Assembly (NCBI RefSeq): GCF_021869535.1
Contig: NW_026262701.1
Span: 5,099,501-5,163,500, forward strand
Source: Mytilus californianus
Taxonomy: Eukaryota > Mollusca > Bivalvia > Mytilida > Mytilidae
Direction: 5' to 3'
Length of the DNA stretch: 64,000 bases
This document shows positions 38,701 to 46,524 of this stretch, one piece after another. A model generated the notes under the pieces. It was given only the letters and a program-made list of their open reading frames with translations, did no database searches and was not told where the DNA came from. The translations under genes and the position numbers were made by a program. The number at the start of each line of letters is the position of its first letter. Position 1 is the stretch's first letter.

Positions 38701-40622
38701 AACTTAACTGAAAATTTTGATTTAAGATTATATCTTAATTTTACCCAGACTAATGTACTTTTTATGGTAATTGTTCTTTTAATAAGATTTTGTATCATTC
38801 TTACACATCAAGCACTGTATCTCATAACATGTTCAAATATCATCTGCACTTTTAAATTTACATCCAGGCATGTATAAATTATTTATATACTTTATTACCT
38901 TGAATTTTACAGCTCATCAGTTACATAACAGCAGAGACATATATTGTATTATATGTCTCTGATGATAGTAATATAAACATATTGACAGGGAATGTCAATG
39001 GAGTTTGTAGAAACATTTCCCGAATTTAAAAAACAAACAAAAATATTCTCAAATAAGTGAACTGTTTTACATTAAATCATTTACCTTAGTCTTAACCAGA
39101 AGTTAAGTTCTTTATAAATGCATAAATCTATATGCTGGACAAACATGTCAAAATGAAACTTGCACTAATAACACTGTCCAAATATCCTGCAGAAACCATT
39201 AGCTAATTTATTTTAGAAATCAACCAGTCTGGATGAATAAGATGAAAATTCTATTTTTTGTAATCCAAACTGCTACTCAAAGTCAGAGGTTGACGGAAAT
39301 AGTGAACGTCTGATGGTCAAACACAGTTACTTGTATTGAAGAATACAACAACCTCTGACAGATATGTTATACCTTATATATAAAAAAACACATAGCATTG
39401 GAAATGTAGGCATATCATTACTAACCAAATGTGAACAAGCAATCAACAAAAAATTGATCCAAGTAATAGCTCATCAACTGTAAGTGACTCAACAGCTCAT
39501 AAACTATTGACACTAAAGAACTGATTCAGACCATCTTTTGAACAGCTTTCTATTAATACAATTGTAATATTAAATATTAAGAGTTAAAGCAGATATCATC
39601 ATTTGACCCAAAGACCATTCAATTATTGCCCCAAAGCAGACAGTCCCATGGCAAATGTATTTCCTTGATCAACTGCTGTACCCACGGAACCTGGGTCTGT
39701 AATACAGTGCATTTATTGTAAACAATTTGAAATAAAATTGAGCTTTACATCTTAAAAGTCAACAACTTGCAGACCATCAGTAGTATTTTATAAGAAAATC
39801 AGTTAAAAAAGTACTTGTCTTTTTTGTTTTCAGAATTAGTTGGCTGATGGTTACTTATGTCCAGTGGCAAATAGCTCAGGAATATTTCATGACTTCTTCA
39901 GAGAGATGGTGTAATATGTTACAAATTTGTTATAAAAAGTAAAATAACAAAAATACCAAACTCCAAGGAAAATTCAAAATGGAAAGTCCCTTATCTGGAC
40001 CTTTATCAGTTATAAGGACCTTTTTAATATTGTAAAAAGGTTGATCAATTGATTGATAGCTATTCAACGTCATGCAATTTGGAAAATGGCTTATTTCTAT
40101 TTGCAATTACTGCAATTATTCTGTAGCAATCTATTATCAAAATATCTTTTAAAGAAATGAAAATGTGTCCGACCAGATGACAGAAAAAAATTGTTTAAAG
40201 GTTAAAAAAAAACACATCTCAAACAAATTGTCATTTAAAGAATTTTTATCAGTTTGTGTGTTATAAAACTATTGTTTTGGTTTTTAAAAAAATTAGCACA
40301 AATCAGGATACCACCCAAAAAGTTAAATATAAACTAATATTTACTTTCATTTGTAAATACACTGACAAGAGAAATCTTTGTAATTTAAACCTATATAATT
40401 TCCCCTTTAAATGCACATTAAAGTCAAATCATAACTTCTAATAAAAAGTCACAAATTCTTTTAAATCCAAGATCAAAATGATGTAATTTAAATCCTTCAA
40501 TGAAAAAGAATACATGGGAAAATATTATACACTTCTTTTTTCACACAGTCAAAATAAAAGATGCTAAATTGTACTTACTTTTCACACTCTTCAACAAGCC
40601 GCATTTCTTCGGATGTCATCAT
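109..40622 (-). CDS. PHLPP: PHLPP-like PH-domain leucine-rich-repeat protein phosphatase, 5' part (11 exons, partial)
   Basis: Spliced reading (minus strand): 40622-40579, 13661-13012, 7005-6871, 6073-5892, 5420-5245, 4545-4399, 3385-2934, 2473-2413, 1949-1854, 1279-1121, 306-109. Every junction has AG/GT borders and consistent phase, giving 2300 nt or 766 residues with no stop. Domains: acidic, Ser-rich N-terminus (1-135); RA-like domain (about 140-230, with VQLNGDIIKRLEP and KIQEFGASEDLSYLVKFYAG); PH domain (about 233-337, LVRKGKLIYQWVKRL to the terminal KWFRKSKK); LRRs from about 345 onward (LXXLXLXXNXL repeats). This order is that of the PHLPP family, serine/threonine phosphatases known to dephosphorylate the hydrophobic motif of AKT and PKC. 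The catalytic PP2C domain and last LRRs are not in the window. The family call rests on recalled similarity, strongest in the RA-like, PH and mid-LRR segments. PHLPP1 versus PHLPP2 orthology cannot be settled. Confidence 0.9.
310..1120. other. PHLPP-like intron 10 with a decayed CGTxATTCGTCA repeat
   Basis: Intron between exons 10 and 11. Positions about 525-805 hold a diverged series of related strings (TATCGTGATTCGTCA, TATCGTGATTCCTCA, TATCGTCATGCACCA, TACCGTTATTCGTCA). This looks like an old tandem or dispersed repeat. I see no coding content. Confidence 0.5.
1121..1279 (-). CDS. PHLPP: PHLPP-like exon 10 (LRRs)
   Basis: 159 nt, phase 2 in and 2 out, acceptor TTCTTTCAG and donor GTAAGC. 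Encodes LKVLRANHNQIHTFPEDIG and IEELNLEHNKIESIPAELF, continuing the array without a gap from exon 9. Confidence 0.92.
1854..1949 (-). CDS. PHLPP: PHLPP-like exon 9 (LRR)
   Basis: 96 nt, phase 2 in and 2 out, acceptor TTTTTTAG and donor GTCAGT (weaker than consensus). Encodes NKLKTLPSWMSECFFL and LKLDISYNQLTKLPGR. PHLPP proteins have the equivalent PDW and LDVSYN repeat here. Confidence 0.9.
2413..2473 (-). CDS. PHLPP: PHLPP-like exon 8 (short LRR exon)
   Basis: 61 nt, phase 1 in and 2 out, acceptor TTTGTTTCAG and donor GTAAGC. Encodes LETFSINPKPEWIVNIEIS, one irregular repeat. It is short, but flanking phases and splice sites fit exactly. Confidence 0.86.
2934..3385 (-). CDS. PHLPP: PHLPP-like exon 7 (long LRR exon)
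   Basis: 452 nt, the largest LRR exon, phase 2 in and 1 out, donor GTAAGT inside AACAGTAAGTAA. It holds about six repeats, including LQVLQAHNNHLTALP, DSIIMAGNRIEKL, HIKKVDFRMNLLSLLP, ILTHLDVRDNQIPDLDI and LEYLNCERNEMHTLQI. The MAGN, HIKKVDFRMN and THLDVRDN signatures are the closest match to PHLPP. The apparent stop after HNSK is in the intron. Confidence 0.94.
3465..3600 (+). repeat. Dispersed repeat C fragment (GTGTTGCTTAG type)
   Basis: The stretch TTGGTGGGTTTTGTGTTGC followed by TTTTTTATTTTGGTCATGG resembles the longer copy at 16985-17245. It lies in the intron upstream of exon 7. Fragmentary. Confidence 0.45.
3836..4203 (+). repeat. Dispersed repeat A copy
   Basis: Carries the family signatures CCAAGTCAGGAGCCTG, GTGGTTGTCGTTTATTG, TTTTATAGCTGACTATG and the terminal CTCATTGGTAATCACACCAC. 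The same order recurs at 14090-14445, 45060-45472 and 46846-47196. I recognise it from memory as a mussel-type dispersed repeat. Spurious short ORFs over it are not genes. Confidence 0.7.
4203..4385 (+). repeat. Decayed copy of the AAATTCAGAAATTATTGCGA MITE
   Basis: GCTGTAAAATCAGAAATTAA followed by TTATTATTGCGAA resembles the left half of the element at 41687-41889, directly beside repeat A. Diverged, so only partial support. Confidence 0.35.
4399..4545 (-). CDS. PHLPP: PHLPP-like exon 6 (LRRs)
   Basis: 147 nt, phase 2 in and 2 out, donor GTAAGA. Two regular repeats: LTSLNLADNNLLILPSSLC and LTELNIASNQISILPPDLA. Spacing and consensus are as in PHLPP LRRs. Confidence 0.93.
4866..5000 (-). repeat. 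Dispersed repeat A fragment
   Basis: Contains AAGTGGTATCATTGCAAATG and GCCTTCAGCAATGAGCAG, the opposite-orientation form of repeat A. It lies in the intron between exons 5 and 6. Confidence 0.5.
5245..5420 (-). CDS. PHLPP: PHLPP-like exon 5 (first LRRs)
   Basis: 176 nt, phase 0 in and 2 out, acceptor CCATAG and donor GTAAGT. Encodes ADLSNCHLEFLPETVF then DLQSLNLRHNALKSRP, the first two leucine-rich repeats. PHLPP proteins have a comparable DLS-Y-LEEVP and YLNLRHN stretch directly after the PH domain. Confidence 0.92.
5892..6073 (-). CDS. PHLPP: PHLPP-like exon 4 (rest of PH domain)
   Basis: 182 nt, phase 1 in and 0 out, donor GTAATT. Encodes the second half of the PH domain: KPTIVQLAKGSVEE, GHEFCLKLTSTLQG, YLSFTDENEFSKWFRKSKK. 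The Trp near the end is the conserved Trp of the PH-domain C-terminal helix. Confidence 0.92.
6871..7005 (-). CDS. PHLPP: PHLPP-like exon 3 (start of PH domain)
   Basis: 135 nt, phase 1 in and 1 out, acceptor CTTTTACAG and donor GTAAGG. Encodes GKPISDSTYSRNQLQ then LVRKGKLIYQWVKRL and CVISGTRLMIYR, the first three beta strands of a PH domain. The Lys/Arg-rich first loop is where phosphoinositide contacts sit in PH domains. Confidence 0.92.
7006..13011. other. PHLPP-like intron 2 (about 6 kb)
   Basis: AT-rich, with no exon, RNA gene or convincing regulatory element that I can support, apart from the TIR element at 11441-11732. Short ORFs here have no recognisable content. Confidence 0.6.
11441..11732. 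mobile_element. MITE with CCCrnTGTCACTATCAAAGTT inverted ends
   Basis: Left end GGCCCATTGTCACTATCAAA and the complement of the right end GCCCGGTTGTCACTATCAAA are inverted repeats about 22-28 bp long. TTAA-like bases (TTAAA/TTAAG) lie just outside. Internal GTCAAAGAAAACTTTGACC strings are themselves palindromic. About 290 bp with no coding capacity: a non-autonomous DNA transposon. Confidence 0.72.
13012..13661 (-). CDS. PHLPP: PHLPP-like exon 2 (N-terminal region and RA-like domain)
   Basis: 650 nt between acceptor TTACTTGTAG and donor GTAGGA, phase 2 in and phase 1 out. It begins TINPPPEGGTEDSSSS, an acidic and Ser-rich linker with WWTVDTYLRGG. It ends with the RA-like domain found at the N-terminus of PHLPP proteins (GYIRVFFSD; HVQLNGDIIKRLEP; EYLQRIGYTDISKIQE; YLVKFYAG). 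The open frame runs a little past the donor into the intron, which is not coding. Confidence 0.93.
14090..14445 (+). repeat. Dispersed repeat A copy
   Basis: CCCAAGTCAGGAGCCTGCA, GTGGTTGTCATTTGTTG, GGCCTTTCATAGCTTGCAA and TTGTCTCATTGGCAATCATA appear in the family order. The overlapping ORFs on both strands arise from this repeat. Confidence 0.75.
14684..14719 (+). repeat. Poly-C homopolymer (36 C)
   Basis: An uninterrupted run of 36 C in AT-rich intron sequence. The true length may differ, because homopolymers of this size are error-prone in sequencing and assembly. Confidence 0.85.
16985..17245 (+). repeat. Dispersed repeat C copy
   Basis: Contains AGATCACCCCCAGTTTTTGG, GTGGGGTTCGTGTTGCTTAG, GGCCATGGCGTTGTCAGTTT and CCCTCTGGTATCTTTCGTCC. 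I recall this combination as a very common mussel-type repeat. No protein is encoded; the ORFs on both strands are incidental. Confidence 0.65.
17748..17800 (-). CDS. PHLPP: PHLPP-like alternative first coding exon 1b
   Basis: ATG at 17800 opens MLKMYVPEYNKIILPFP plus two bases (AG), followed by a consensus donor GTAAGT. An in-frame TGA lies three codons upstream. Joined to exon 2, AG+G gives Arg, so the phase fits. A TATA-like box lies about 250 bases upstream. This is probably a second promoter giving an isoform with a different N-terminus. It cannot be an internal exon of the 1a transcript: it starts with an ATG below an in-frame stop, and no acceptor is needed. Confidence 0.6.
18046..18054 (-). 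promoter_or_regulatory. TATA-like box upstream of exon 1b
   Basis: Minus strand reads GATATAAAAATG, about 250 bases upstream of the ATG at 17800. It would give a 5' UTR of roughly 200 bases. Position and sequence are suggestive only; such strings are common in DNA this AT-rich. Confidence 0.25.
19456..19530 (-). ncRNA. tRNA-like SINE head or tRNA pseudogene
   Basis: Minus strand reads AGCTCAGTCGGTTAGAGCA (A-box and D-arm-like), then CTGACTTGAAACACAG (anticodon-arm-like with GAA) and GGGTTTGAGTCC (B-box-like). Acceptor-stem ends do not pair and the T-stem is imperfect. It is therefore not a working tRNA; a Pol III-type SINE head or a decayed tRNA-Phe-like gene fits best. Confidence 0.55.
19641..20154 (+). 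repeat. 33-bp minisatellite, about 15 copies
   Basis: The unit GATGGTGACAATGG plus TTTCTAGTTTTCTTATTGT is repeated with few changes (GACA/GGCA and CTCATT/CTTATT variants). Since 33 is a multiple of 3, frames stay open along both strands, giving repeating MVSSFLIVMVA on plus and RKLETIATITI on minus. No splice or expression evidence; treated as a non-coding minisatellite. Confidence 0.92.
22105..22190 (-). repeat. Dispersed repeat A fragment
   Basis: TGTGGTATGATTACCAAAGA and GACAACTCTATACCAGAGAC match the terminal part of repeat A in reverse orientation. Confidence 0.6.
25359..25415 (+). repeat. Three exact tandem copies of a 19-bp unit
   Basis: CGATACTTTATTTGCTATA is present three times in a row without change, which implies recent duplication. 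Confidence 0.9.
25935..26025 (+). repeat. ATCGGCGCAAATG repeat cluster
   Basis: Three related strings occur: AATCGGCACAAATGAAAGAC, AATCGGCGCAAGTGAAAGAA and GATCGGCGCAAATGCAAAAA. The complement TTTGCGCCGAT lies at about 25304, so this may be one end of a TIR element. Not proven. Confidence 0.45.
26612..26830 (+). repeat. Dispersed repeat B copy
   Basis: Contains TAGCTAGCTATAAAACCAGC, TAAGGAAATGCCTGTACC, AAGTCAGGAATATG and TTCCATTCGTTTGATGTG, in the same order as 30763-30965. Mussel-type dispersed repeat from memory. Confidence 0.7.
26848..27020 (-). repeat. Dispersed repeat A fragment
   Basis: AAGAGACAAACTGTCTACCA, CACCATAGTGCCTTCAACAA and GGCACCAGGATTACATAATG match the reverse form of repeat A. 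It directly follows repeat B. Confidence 0.5.
27855..28015 (-). repeat. Dispersed repeat A fragment
   Basis: ATGTGGTATATGATTACCAA, GAGACAACTATCCACCAGAG and ATAGTGCCTTCAACAATAAG are the reverse-orientation form of repeat A. The short ORF over it is incidental. Confidence 0.65.
29985..30245 (-). repeat. Dispersed repeat A copy
   Basis: AAGAAGATGTGGTATGAGTG, ACAACTCTCCATCCAAGTCA, GCCTTCAACACGGAGCCTTG, AAGGGCCCCAAAAATGACTA and ACAAACGACAATCACTGAAC are all present. It is the reverse complement of the copy at 45060-45472. Confidence 0.8.
30763..30965 (+). repeat. Dispersed repeat B copy
   Basis: Second copy of the family at 26612-26830: TAGCTAGCTATAAAACCAGG, AAATGCCTGTACCAAGTCAG, TTCCATTCGTTTGATGCG, TTGAATTTCCCTTGGAGT. 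Confidence 0.7.
31633..31691. repeat. Hairpin MITE remnant, 28-bp arms
   Basis: The left arm ATTCATAATACTAAG plus CTGAGACTACTAT pairs with ATAGTAGTCTCAT plus CTTAGTATCATGAAT, with three mismatches and a 3-base loop. It is either a short inverted-repeat element or two TIRs left after deletion of the middle. Confidence 0.75.
33960..34195 (+). repeat. Tail of the ~145-bp-subunit composite repeat (family D)
   Basis: Contains AGGTCAAGGACAATGGACA, CATCTGTATACAAGGTATGA and AGCCTGCGACTTTTGTCACG. It matches the end of the long copy at 43918-44898. Confidence 0.55.
34485..34866 (+). repeat. 17-bp minisatellite, 22.5 copies, each with a CANNTG hexamer
   Basis: The unit is TGACATATGGTTTAGTA. Copies differ at the hexamer (CATATG, CATGTG or CACATG) and at GTA/TTA near the end; length is constant at 17. 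All 22 full units keep a CANNTG string. It lies in the 27-kb first intron of the PHLPP-like gene. Confidence 0.95.
37989..38144. mobile_element. hAT-like MITE (CAGTGGCGGATC ends)
   Basis: Starts CAGTGGCGGATCCAGAAATT and ends AAATCTGCCACTG, with inner GGGGGCCC/GGGCCC arms that also pair. CAGTGGCGGATC ends are widespread in hAT-type MITEs. I see no clear 8-bp target duplication (GATTTAAT against CTAATTTG). The ORF across it is incidental. Confidence 0.75.
38930..38963. repeat. Short hairpin AGAGACATATA/TATATGTCTCT
   Basis: 15-bp arms with one mismatch and a 6-base loop. It shares the AGAGACATAT core with the larger palindrome at 48449-48521, so probably the same MITE family. Confidence 0.6.
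39623..39696 (-). other. Possible terminal coding exon (unassigned)
   Basis: After an AG acceptor (TATTACAG) the minus strand reads PGSVGTAVDQGNTFAMGLSA then LGQ and TAA. The composition looks more protein-like than the surroundings, but the pyrimidine tract is poor. I recognise no family. It could equally be a chance ORF (it opens from an ATG 26 codons long) or a repeat remnant. Confidence 0.2.
40579..40622 (-). CDS. PHLPP: PHLPP-like first coding exon 1a
   Basis: Encodes MMTSEEMRLVEECE plus two bases (AA), followed by a consensus donor GTAAGT. An in-frame TAA lies three codons upstream of the first ATG, so this is a genuine N-terminus. Phase 2 matches exon 2, whose first base G completes AAG (Lys). 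It implies an intron of about 26.9 kb. The short length makes it less certain than the other exons, but start, upstream stop, donor and phase all agree. Confidence 0.68.
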
Positions 40623-40895
40623 AAACTCTTAAATATAAGTCTCTTTTAACAATCTTAATCCATCGCTTCATCCATATATCTCTATAAAGTTAAAACAGGA
40701 TAATGTTATAAAGCATCTCCAAAAGGCTCTGAAGCGCAACCATAACTCAAACCGTAAAGAAACTGTAAAATTAGTTTAATTTAAAAGTCTGAATGATAAG
40801 TTTTATTTTGATCACATGATTACCATGCACAATAAAATATCAGACAGTCATTGGTTGACGTGTTTCTGCTGTCCCGTGCTAACTGTTTAGTTTAA

Positions 40896-40902
40896 ATTTA
40901 TA
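40896..40902 (-). promoter_or_regulatory. TATA-like box upstream of exon 1a
   Basis: Minus strand reads CCTATAAATT, about 275 bases upstream of the ATG at 40622. An ACCAAT string lies just downstream of it. Weak evidence; no core promoter test is possible from the sequence alone. Confidence 0.22.
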
Positions 40903-41686
40903 GGGTTTTATTTCAATGAAACATACAATTTAGTTTTAATTCAAAATACAGAAATTATTGACAATGCTTTTCTTGACAAATGAAGTTTGACCTCTAAACT
41001 TTCTTTCTTTCCCATGAATAAGTTTAAAGATTGTCACAGAATTGAGATTTTTCTGTGAATAATTCGAAAATAAATGAAATACAATTAGAAAAGCTTAAAA
41101 ATTTGTTTGGTCAAATAAAAATAAACATGTAGTCAAGAATATTAAAAACTTTTTTCTAAATTATTTTTAAAATGACAATTTTACTTTAATATGACATCTT
41201 ATATTAAACCAATTTGTGAGTGCATTAGCATAAATTACAAACTTACAAAAAAAATAACCACAAACTGAAAATCTTTTCTGTGATATCTGTAATATTCAGA
41301 ATTGCACTTTTCTGTACCAATACAAGGACAGCATTATCTATTATTTTTCCATGCTAAAAAAAATTTATATATTTATATATACTAATGTGAGAATTCACTC
41401 CTTTTTTACATGCAACAAAATGAGTCATTTGAGGTCACAATAATTTCAAACATGATTTTAAATCGTAACATTTTCAAGGTTGAGTCAGATTTGTGTGACT
41501 GATTTGTAAACATGCATTCAGTTTTTTAAAATAGCAATATTTAAATTGTCTCAAGATTCAAAAGCAAGATTTTTAATTTTAGAAAATTAACAAAACTAAA
41601 ACTAAATACGTTTTTTCAAATTTCAATAACATATCTTAAGTTCATTTAATCTTGATCAAAGCTATATTTTTAATACATTTAAAAGT

Positions 41687-41889
41687 ACTTTAAATTCAGA
41701 AATTATTGCGAGGTTTTTATTATTGCGAAATAATGCAACTGGGTGAGTATAACAATAATAAGAACTCACATTCTCATATCTGATACATCATGATTTTCCT
41801 GAAATCACAATGATAAATCTTGCATTTATGTCCTTTCTTCAAAATTCGCAAAAACAAATGCACACAATAATTTCTGAATTTACAGTAAA
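41687..41889. mobile_element. MITE with TAAATTCAGAAATTATTGcG ends
   Basis: Left TAAATTCAGAAATTATTGCG and the complement of the right end TAAATTCAGAAATTATTGTG are about 20-bp near-identical inverted ends, followed on both sides by TTTTTATTATTGCGAA-like strings. About 200 bp and non-coding. A decayed relative lies at 4203-4385. Confidence 0.75.
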
Positions 41890-42153
41890 TTCAGAACTAC
41901 CTTATATAAAGGTCAAGCCAAAATGATTAGTTTTTTAGATTTTGAGTGAAGGCTTTTTCATAATTTCTTTGAAAGAGTCGGGTCGAAAATGTGATCAGGG
42001 TATCACATAATTATTAGAACTTTTTGGAGTGTTTCTTCCTATGTATTATTTATTATTGAAATTTAAAGAATAAATACATAACTAACACAGCTGATTGTGG
42101 AGAAGAGATTCTTGTATGAATATAAAAATAAGGAGATGTGGTATGGGACCGCA

Positions 42154-42366
42154 CCACTGAGGATTCATTACTATTTGTGGGATACTATTTTTCGTAGATT
42201 TTGTAGATATAGGTAAACCATTAATCTAAATGTCCAACAACGTACAATATTTTCTATAGGCTTGTATGCTGACTTTGTCAAACCACAGAATCAAAGTATC
42301 CATGAAATACAATTTATCCTCAATCTATGAAAGTTGGTACCCACTAAAATAAATGAATCCACAGTA
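42154..42366. mobile_element. MITE with ACTGTGGATTCATT ends, inserted in repeat A
   Basis: Left CACTGAGGATTCATTACTAT and complement of the right end TACTGTGGATTCATTTATTT are inverted repeats, each continuing into GTGGG-TAC-A--TTTC-TAGATT. It is flanked by repeat A pieces (AAGGAGATGTGGTATG to the left; GACCAAAGGATGTAAACA to the right), so it landed inside an older repeat. Confidence 0.65.
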
Positions 42367-43917
42367 TTCTTTAAGACCAAAGGATGTAAACACTAAAGGT
42401 GGTAATGTGAAAATATTTCCATAAATGTTCCACAAATCTTGAAGTTTCTACGGGATAATCTGTACATCAATAATCAATATCTAATACATGGAATGGATTA
42501 CAAGAAAAGGTGACAGGACAGTCCTTAATAAGTTCCTTTATATCAGGACTGTAAGAAGACAAACATTGAAAAAGATATAGCCATCTCAACAAGACTTGGG
42601 CTTAAACTTTGTCTGGCAGCAAAAATCACTTGTATATGTCTATAGAATTATCTTTTGCAACAATTCAGCCTACAATCTTGATAAAAAAATCTTTTTTTCT
42701 GACACATTCATCTGCCCTCCTTAAAAAGAGAGAGTCTTGTGATTTTGAAAAGAGATAAACACTTATTACGATTTATTAAGATGTTAAAAACGCATAATGT
42801 ATTTTAAATTTTGAGAAAAAAGTATCCATTAAATATCATTTCTTTCCCAGATCATAACCAAGTATTTATGCTATTGCACAACTGTCAATTCTTTATACAA
42901 TCATAATTTATGGACATATAAAAAGTTTAAAATTTGATCATTTCTAGATAATTTTGATATATCTAAAGTTTTTTTATTGACAATTATTGTTTACAATATC
43001 ATATCTACAATCTTTCTACCTGATAAATCTCCCTTTCATATCATCTCTTACATTGTTTGGCTGGTTCACTTAATTTTATACCAACCTATTAACAAGGACA
43101 GCTGTCATGCAACATCATTTTGCTCTGTTAATAGTCTCTGGTTGTAAGACTGGTATCCCATGTTTTAAACTCACTCAAAACTAAATTTTACAACTTAAAG
43201 ACCTGTCATTATTTCTTATCTTTTTGATAATCAAAATAAAATTTATTAGCTGCAGTTAAACTATTGTTTTGAAATGTAGTTTTTGACTTATAAATTCTTA
43301 AACATACTAATACTATATCGCTCTTCTGCCGAAGGGTTTATGAAATTGTATTTCTTTACTATTTATTGTCCCTCCATATGAAATCCGTTTAGAAGTATAC
43401 CAGTTGATATCAGAGTGTAAGAGGGTATGACTTTATTATCAAAAGATATAGTACCTGTGTAACTGGCTTGCCAATATTTTCCATTAATCATCTTAGAATG
43501 GTAAGAACACCTCATCAAATTCTTTTAAAATGATTTTGATTTTAAACTTCCTAAGGTTTCTTTGCAAAAAATCATTTATACACTCATGCACACATATTTT
43601 TCTTATTTGCTCCAGGCATCAGAATATATGGAAGGAAACTAATGCTTTCGTTCTGAACATTAAGAATCTTGATAAGTAGGATGGGACTTGGTGCATTACA
43701 TTTGCACGAATTTGTCCTACACTTGCATGAAAAAAATTCTACATATGTATGACAAAATTTACATTTGCGGGAAATTTACCTGTTGAAAAACTACATTCAC
43801 TCTGATTAATTAAAGTTTCTATCAAAAACTGATTGAAAAATCGTAGAACTGTTGTATAAATATTATCAATGATTTATATAGTTACTATATAAATACTAGA
43901 TATTATGAATTTGAAAA

Positions 43918-44898
43918 ACAAGAGTACACAGGCTGAAATGTCGTGCCTGTTTTACTTATGATTGAATTCATGTTGAAAGTCTGTAACAGGTTTTACTACA
44001 AGTATCACCTAAACTTAACATTATCAATGATCCATGAAAATGAAGTCACGGTCACATGAACCAAGACAGACACCTAACAATCATTCCATACACCAAATAT
44101 AGTGGACCTACCACTTATAGTACCTAAAGAACAGATCAAAACCAAAAAATCAATACTGACCAATGAACCATGAAAATGAGGTCAAGGTAATATGTATAAA
44201 CCATGGCAGACAGACATGTACACCTTAAAATCATTCCATACACCAAATATAGTTGACCTATTGTTTATAGTCTCTGAGAAATAGACCAAACCACAAAAAC
44301 TAAACATTGTTCAATGAACAATGAAAATGAGGTCAAGGTCAGGTGAAACCTGCCAGTCGGGCATGTACGCCATACAATCATTCCATACACCTAATATGTT
44401 GACCCTATTGCTTATAGTATGATAAATAGACCAAACCCCAAAAACTAAACATTGTGCAAAGGACCATGAAATTGAAATCTACCAGTCAGACATGTACACC
44501 TTACAATCATTACATACACCAAATATAGTTGAACTACTGCTTATAGAATCTGAGATACAGACTTGACCACATAACTTTAACCTTTATCACTGATCCATGA
44601 AATGAGGTTGAGGTCAGGGTGAACCCTACCTGACCGAAAAGTAGACCTTGCAAGGAAGCCATATACCAAATACAGTTATCCTATTGCTCATAATAAGAGG
44701 GTATATCACTTTTAAAAAAAAAAAAAAAATTTGTCAAGCAGTCATTGAACCATGAAAATGAGGTCAATGACAATGGACATATGACGGACAGAAACTTCAT
44801 AACATAAGGTATCTGCATATAAAGCTTAAAAGAAATAGTTTATGCCCTCACCGCCACCTGATTGCAATACCTATGTCTCGCATTCTGGAGACAAAAAC
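43918..44898 (+). repeat. Family D composite repeat, complete copy with ~145-bp subunits
   Basis: Starts ACAAGAGTACACAGGCTG and ends CCTATGTCTCGCATTCTGG. In between, CATGAAAATGAGGTCAAGG, CAGACATGTACACCTTA, AATCATTCCATACACCAAAT and TTATAGTATCTGAGAAA recur about every 137-150 bases. This repeat type is abundant in mussels from memory. No coding capacity found. Confidence 0.75.
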
Positions 44899-45059
44899 AA
44901 TATAGGTTCAATTTTTTTTTTAATTAACTGAAAGGACAACGTGAAAATCGATATGAGGAGAAGAGGGTGACTATCATCTCTCAGAAAAAAACAAATGAAA
45001 AAAGTCCTTATTATTCAATAAATACAATTTCCATGTAAATGGTGTTAATATGTCCTTTG

Positions 45060-45472
45060 ATTGAGTTAAGCTATTTCAGTTGATATTTTATAGTGTGTCT
45101 TTCTATGTTGTGATGTTACACTATTGTTTCAGAAAAAGGGTGAAGGTTTGGTACCATTAAAACGTTTAAACCCGCTGCATTTGTTTGCACCTGTCCTAAG
45201 TTAGGAATCTGATGTTCAGTAGTTGTCGTTTGTTGATGTGGTTCATAAGTGTTTCTCGTTTCTTGTTTTTTATATAGATTAGACCGTTGGTTTTCCCGTT
45301 TGAATGGTTTTACACTAGTAATTTTTTGGGGCCCTTTATAGCTTACTGTTTGGTGTGAGCCAAGGCTCCGTGTTGAAGACCGTACTGTGACCTATAATGG
45401 TTTACTTTTATAAATTTTGACTTGGATGGAGAGTTGTCTCATTGGCACTCATACCACATCTTCTTATATCTA
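45060..45472 (+). repeat. Dispersed repeat A, longest copy
   Basis: Runs from TTGAGTTAAGCTATTTCAG through GTCCTAAGTTAGGAATCTGA, GGGGCCCTTTATAGCTTACT, CCGTGTTGAAGACCGTACTG to GTTGTCTCATTGGCACTCAT and ACCACATCTTCTTATA. Confidence 0.8.
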
Positions 45473-46524
45473 AATAAAAGAAAAGAAAATTGGAAACATT
45501 TCCCTGATGAGAGGTACCTAAAAAATATTCAAATGAAAAATAAGAACTGATGGCAAATGTAGAGTTTTGTTTACGGGTACAAATGAGCACAATCATGAAA
45601 ATTTACAGGATAAAAACACCTTATTTTATTCCAGACTTTTGCTTTTACATGTTTATATAAGCAACTGAATTATGCATTTATCAATATGACAAATATTGAA
45701 CAACATGTTCATAAAGTTCATGTTATTTTCAGGATTATAAATAGACAGATAAAAACTCAGGTAAATTCGTGCAAACATAATATTTGTCAAAATTCAAATT
45801 CACACAAATGTTGGTATTTACCCATGGGACTACAAGTAATATCAGATTTTAATTATTGCTTACTTCCTCTTTAGATATTCTGCAATCTAAATTTAGTCAG
45901 AAGGATTGGATACTTTCCTCAGGAGAATAACTTTAAAATAACAGGAACTTAACTATTACAGATCCATTATGCTATATGCATGTTATGACATAAACTAGTT
46001 TTTTTCTTGCATTGTTACTTTCTATAGAACACTCACCATTGATTTCAGAAAACATATTATTTTATGTCAATCCGACACACTACTTGAAACTTCTTGTTGA
46101 AAGTCATGTGTCTTGACGAATACCTTAGTGCATCTTTTATCATTTTTGCATAAATTATGTAATAATTTATTTTTCATTGATTACTGATCATTCGACTGTT
46201 TAAATGTCTGTAAAATAATAAAAATAAAAAAAGTAAACAATAAATAAACTTATATTTGGTTTTGTATCAAATTGACATGTCAAAAAGCACTATAATTGTA
46301 AAAAGGTAGGCCTTCAAATTTCATTTTTTTTTTATTCTATTAAATTTTCTCATAAATCACCAATTTATAATTTTGCTACCCAAGCACTTTAATTTCAACT
46401 GTTAACTTTCAACTCAGGATACAGACTGTAATACAGTAAAGAATTTCAATAAATAATTCTTCTCAAATTAGTTGTTAAATTTTCTTGCTTGTTTTCGATG
46501 GAAAATTTAAAGCGATTTTCCTAC

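Larger units (their letters stand above)
13662..40578. other. PHLPP-like intron 1 (about 26.9 kb)
   Basis: Mostly featureless AT-rich sequence. It holds alternative exon 1b, two minisatellites (33-bp and 17-bp units), a 36-C homopolymer, hairpins and several dispersed repeats, listed separately. Stretches at about 14.8-16.9, 20.3-22.1, 22.2-24.9, 28.1-29.9, 31.7-33.9 and 34.9-37.9 kb show nothing I can name. Confidence 0.55.
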
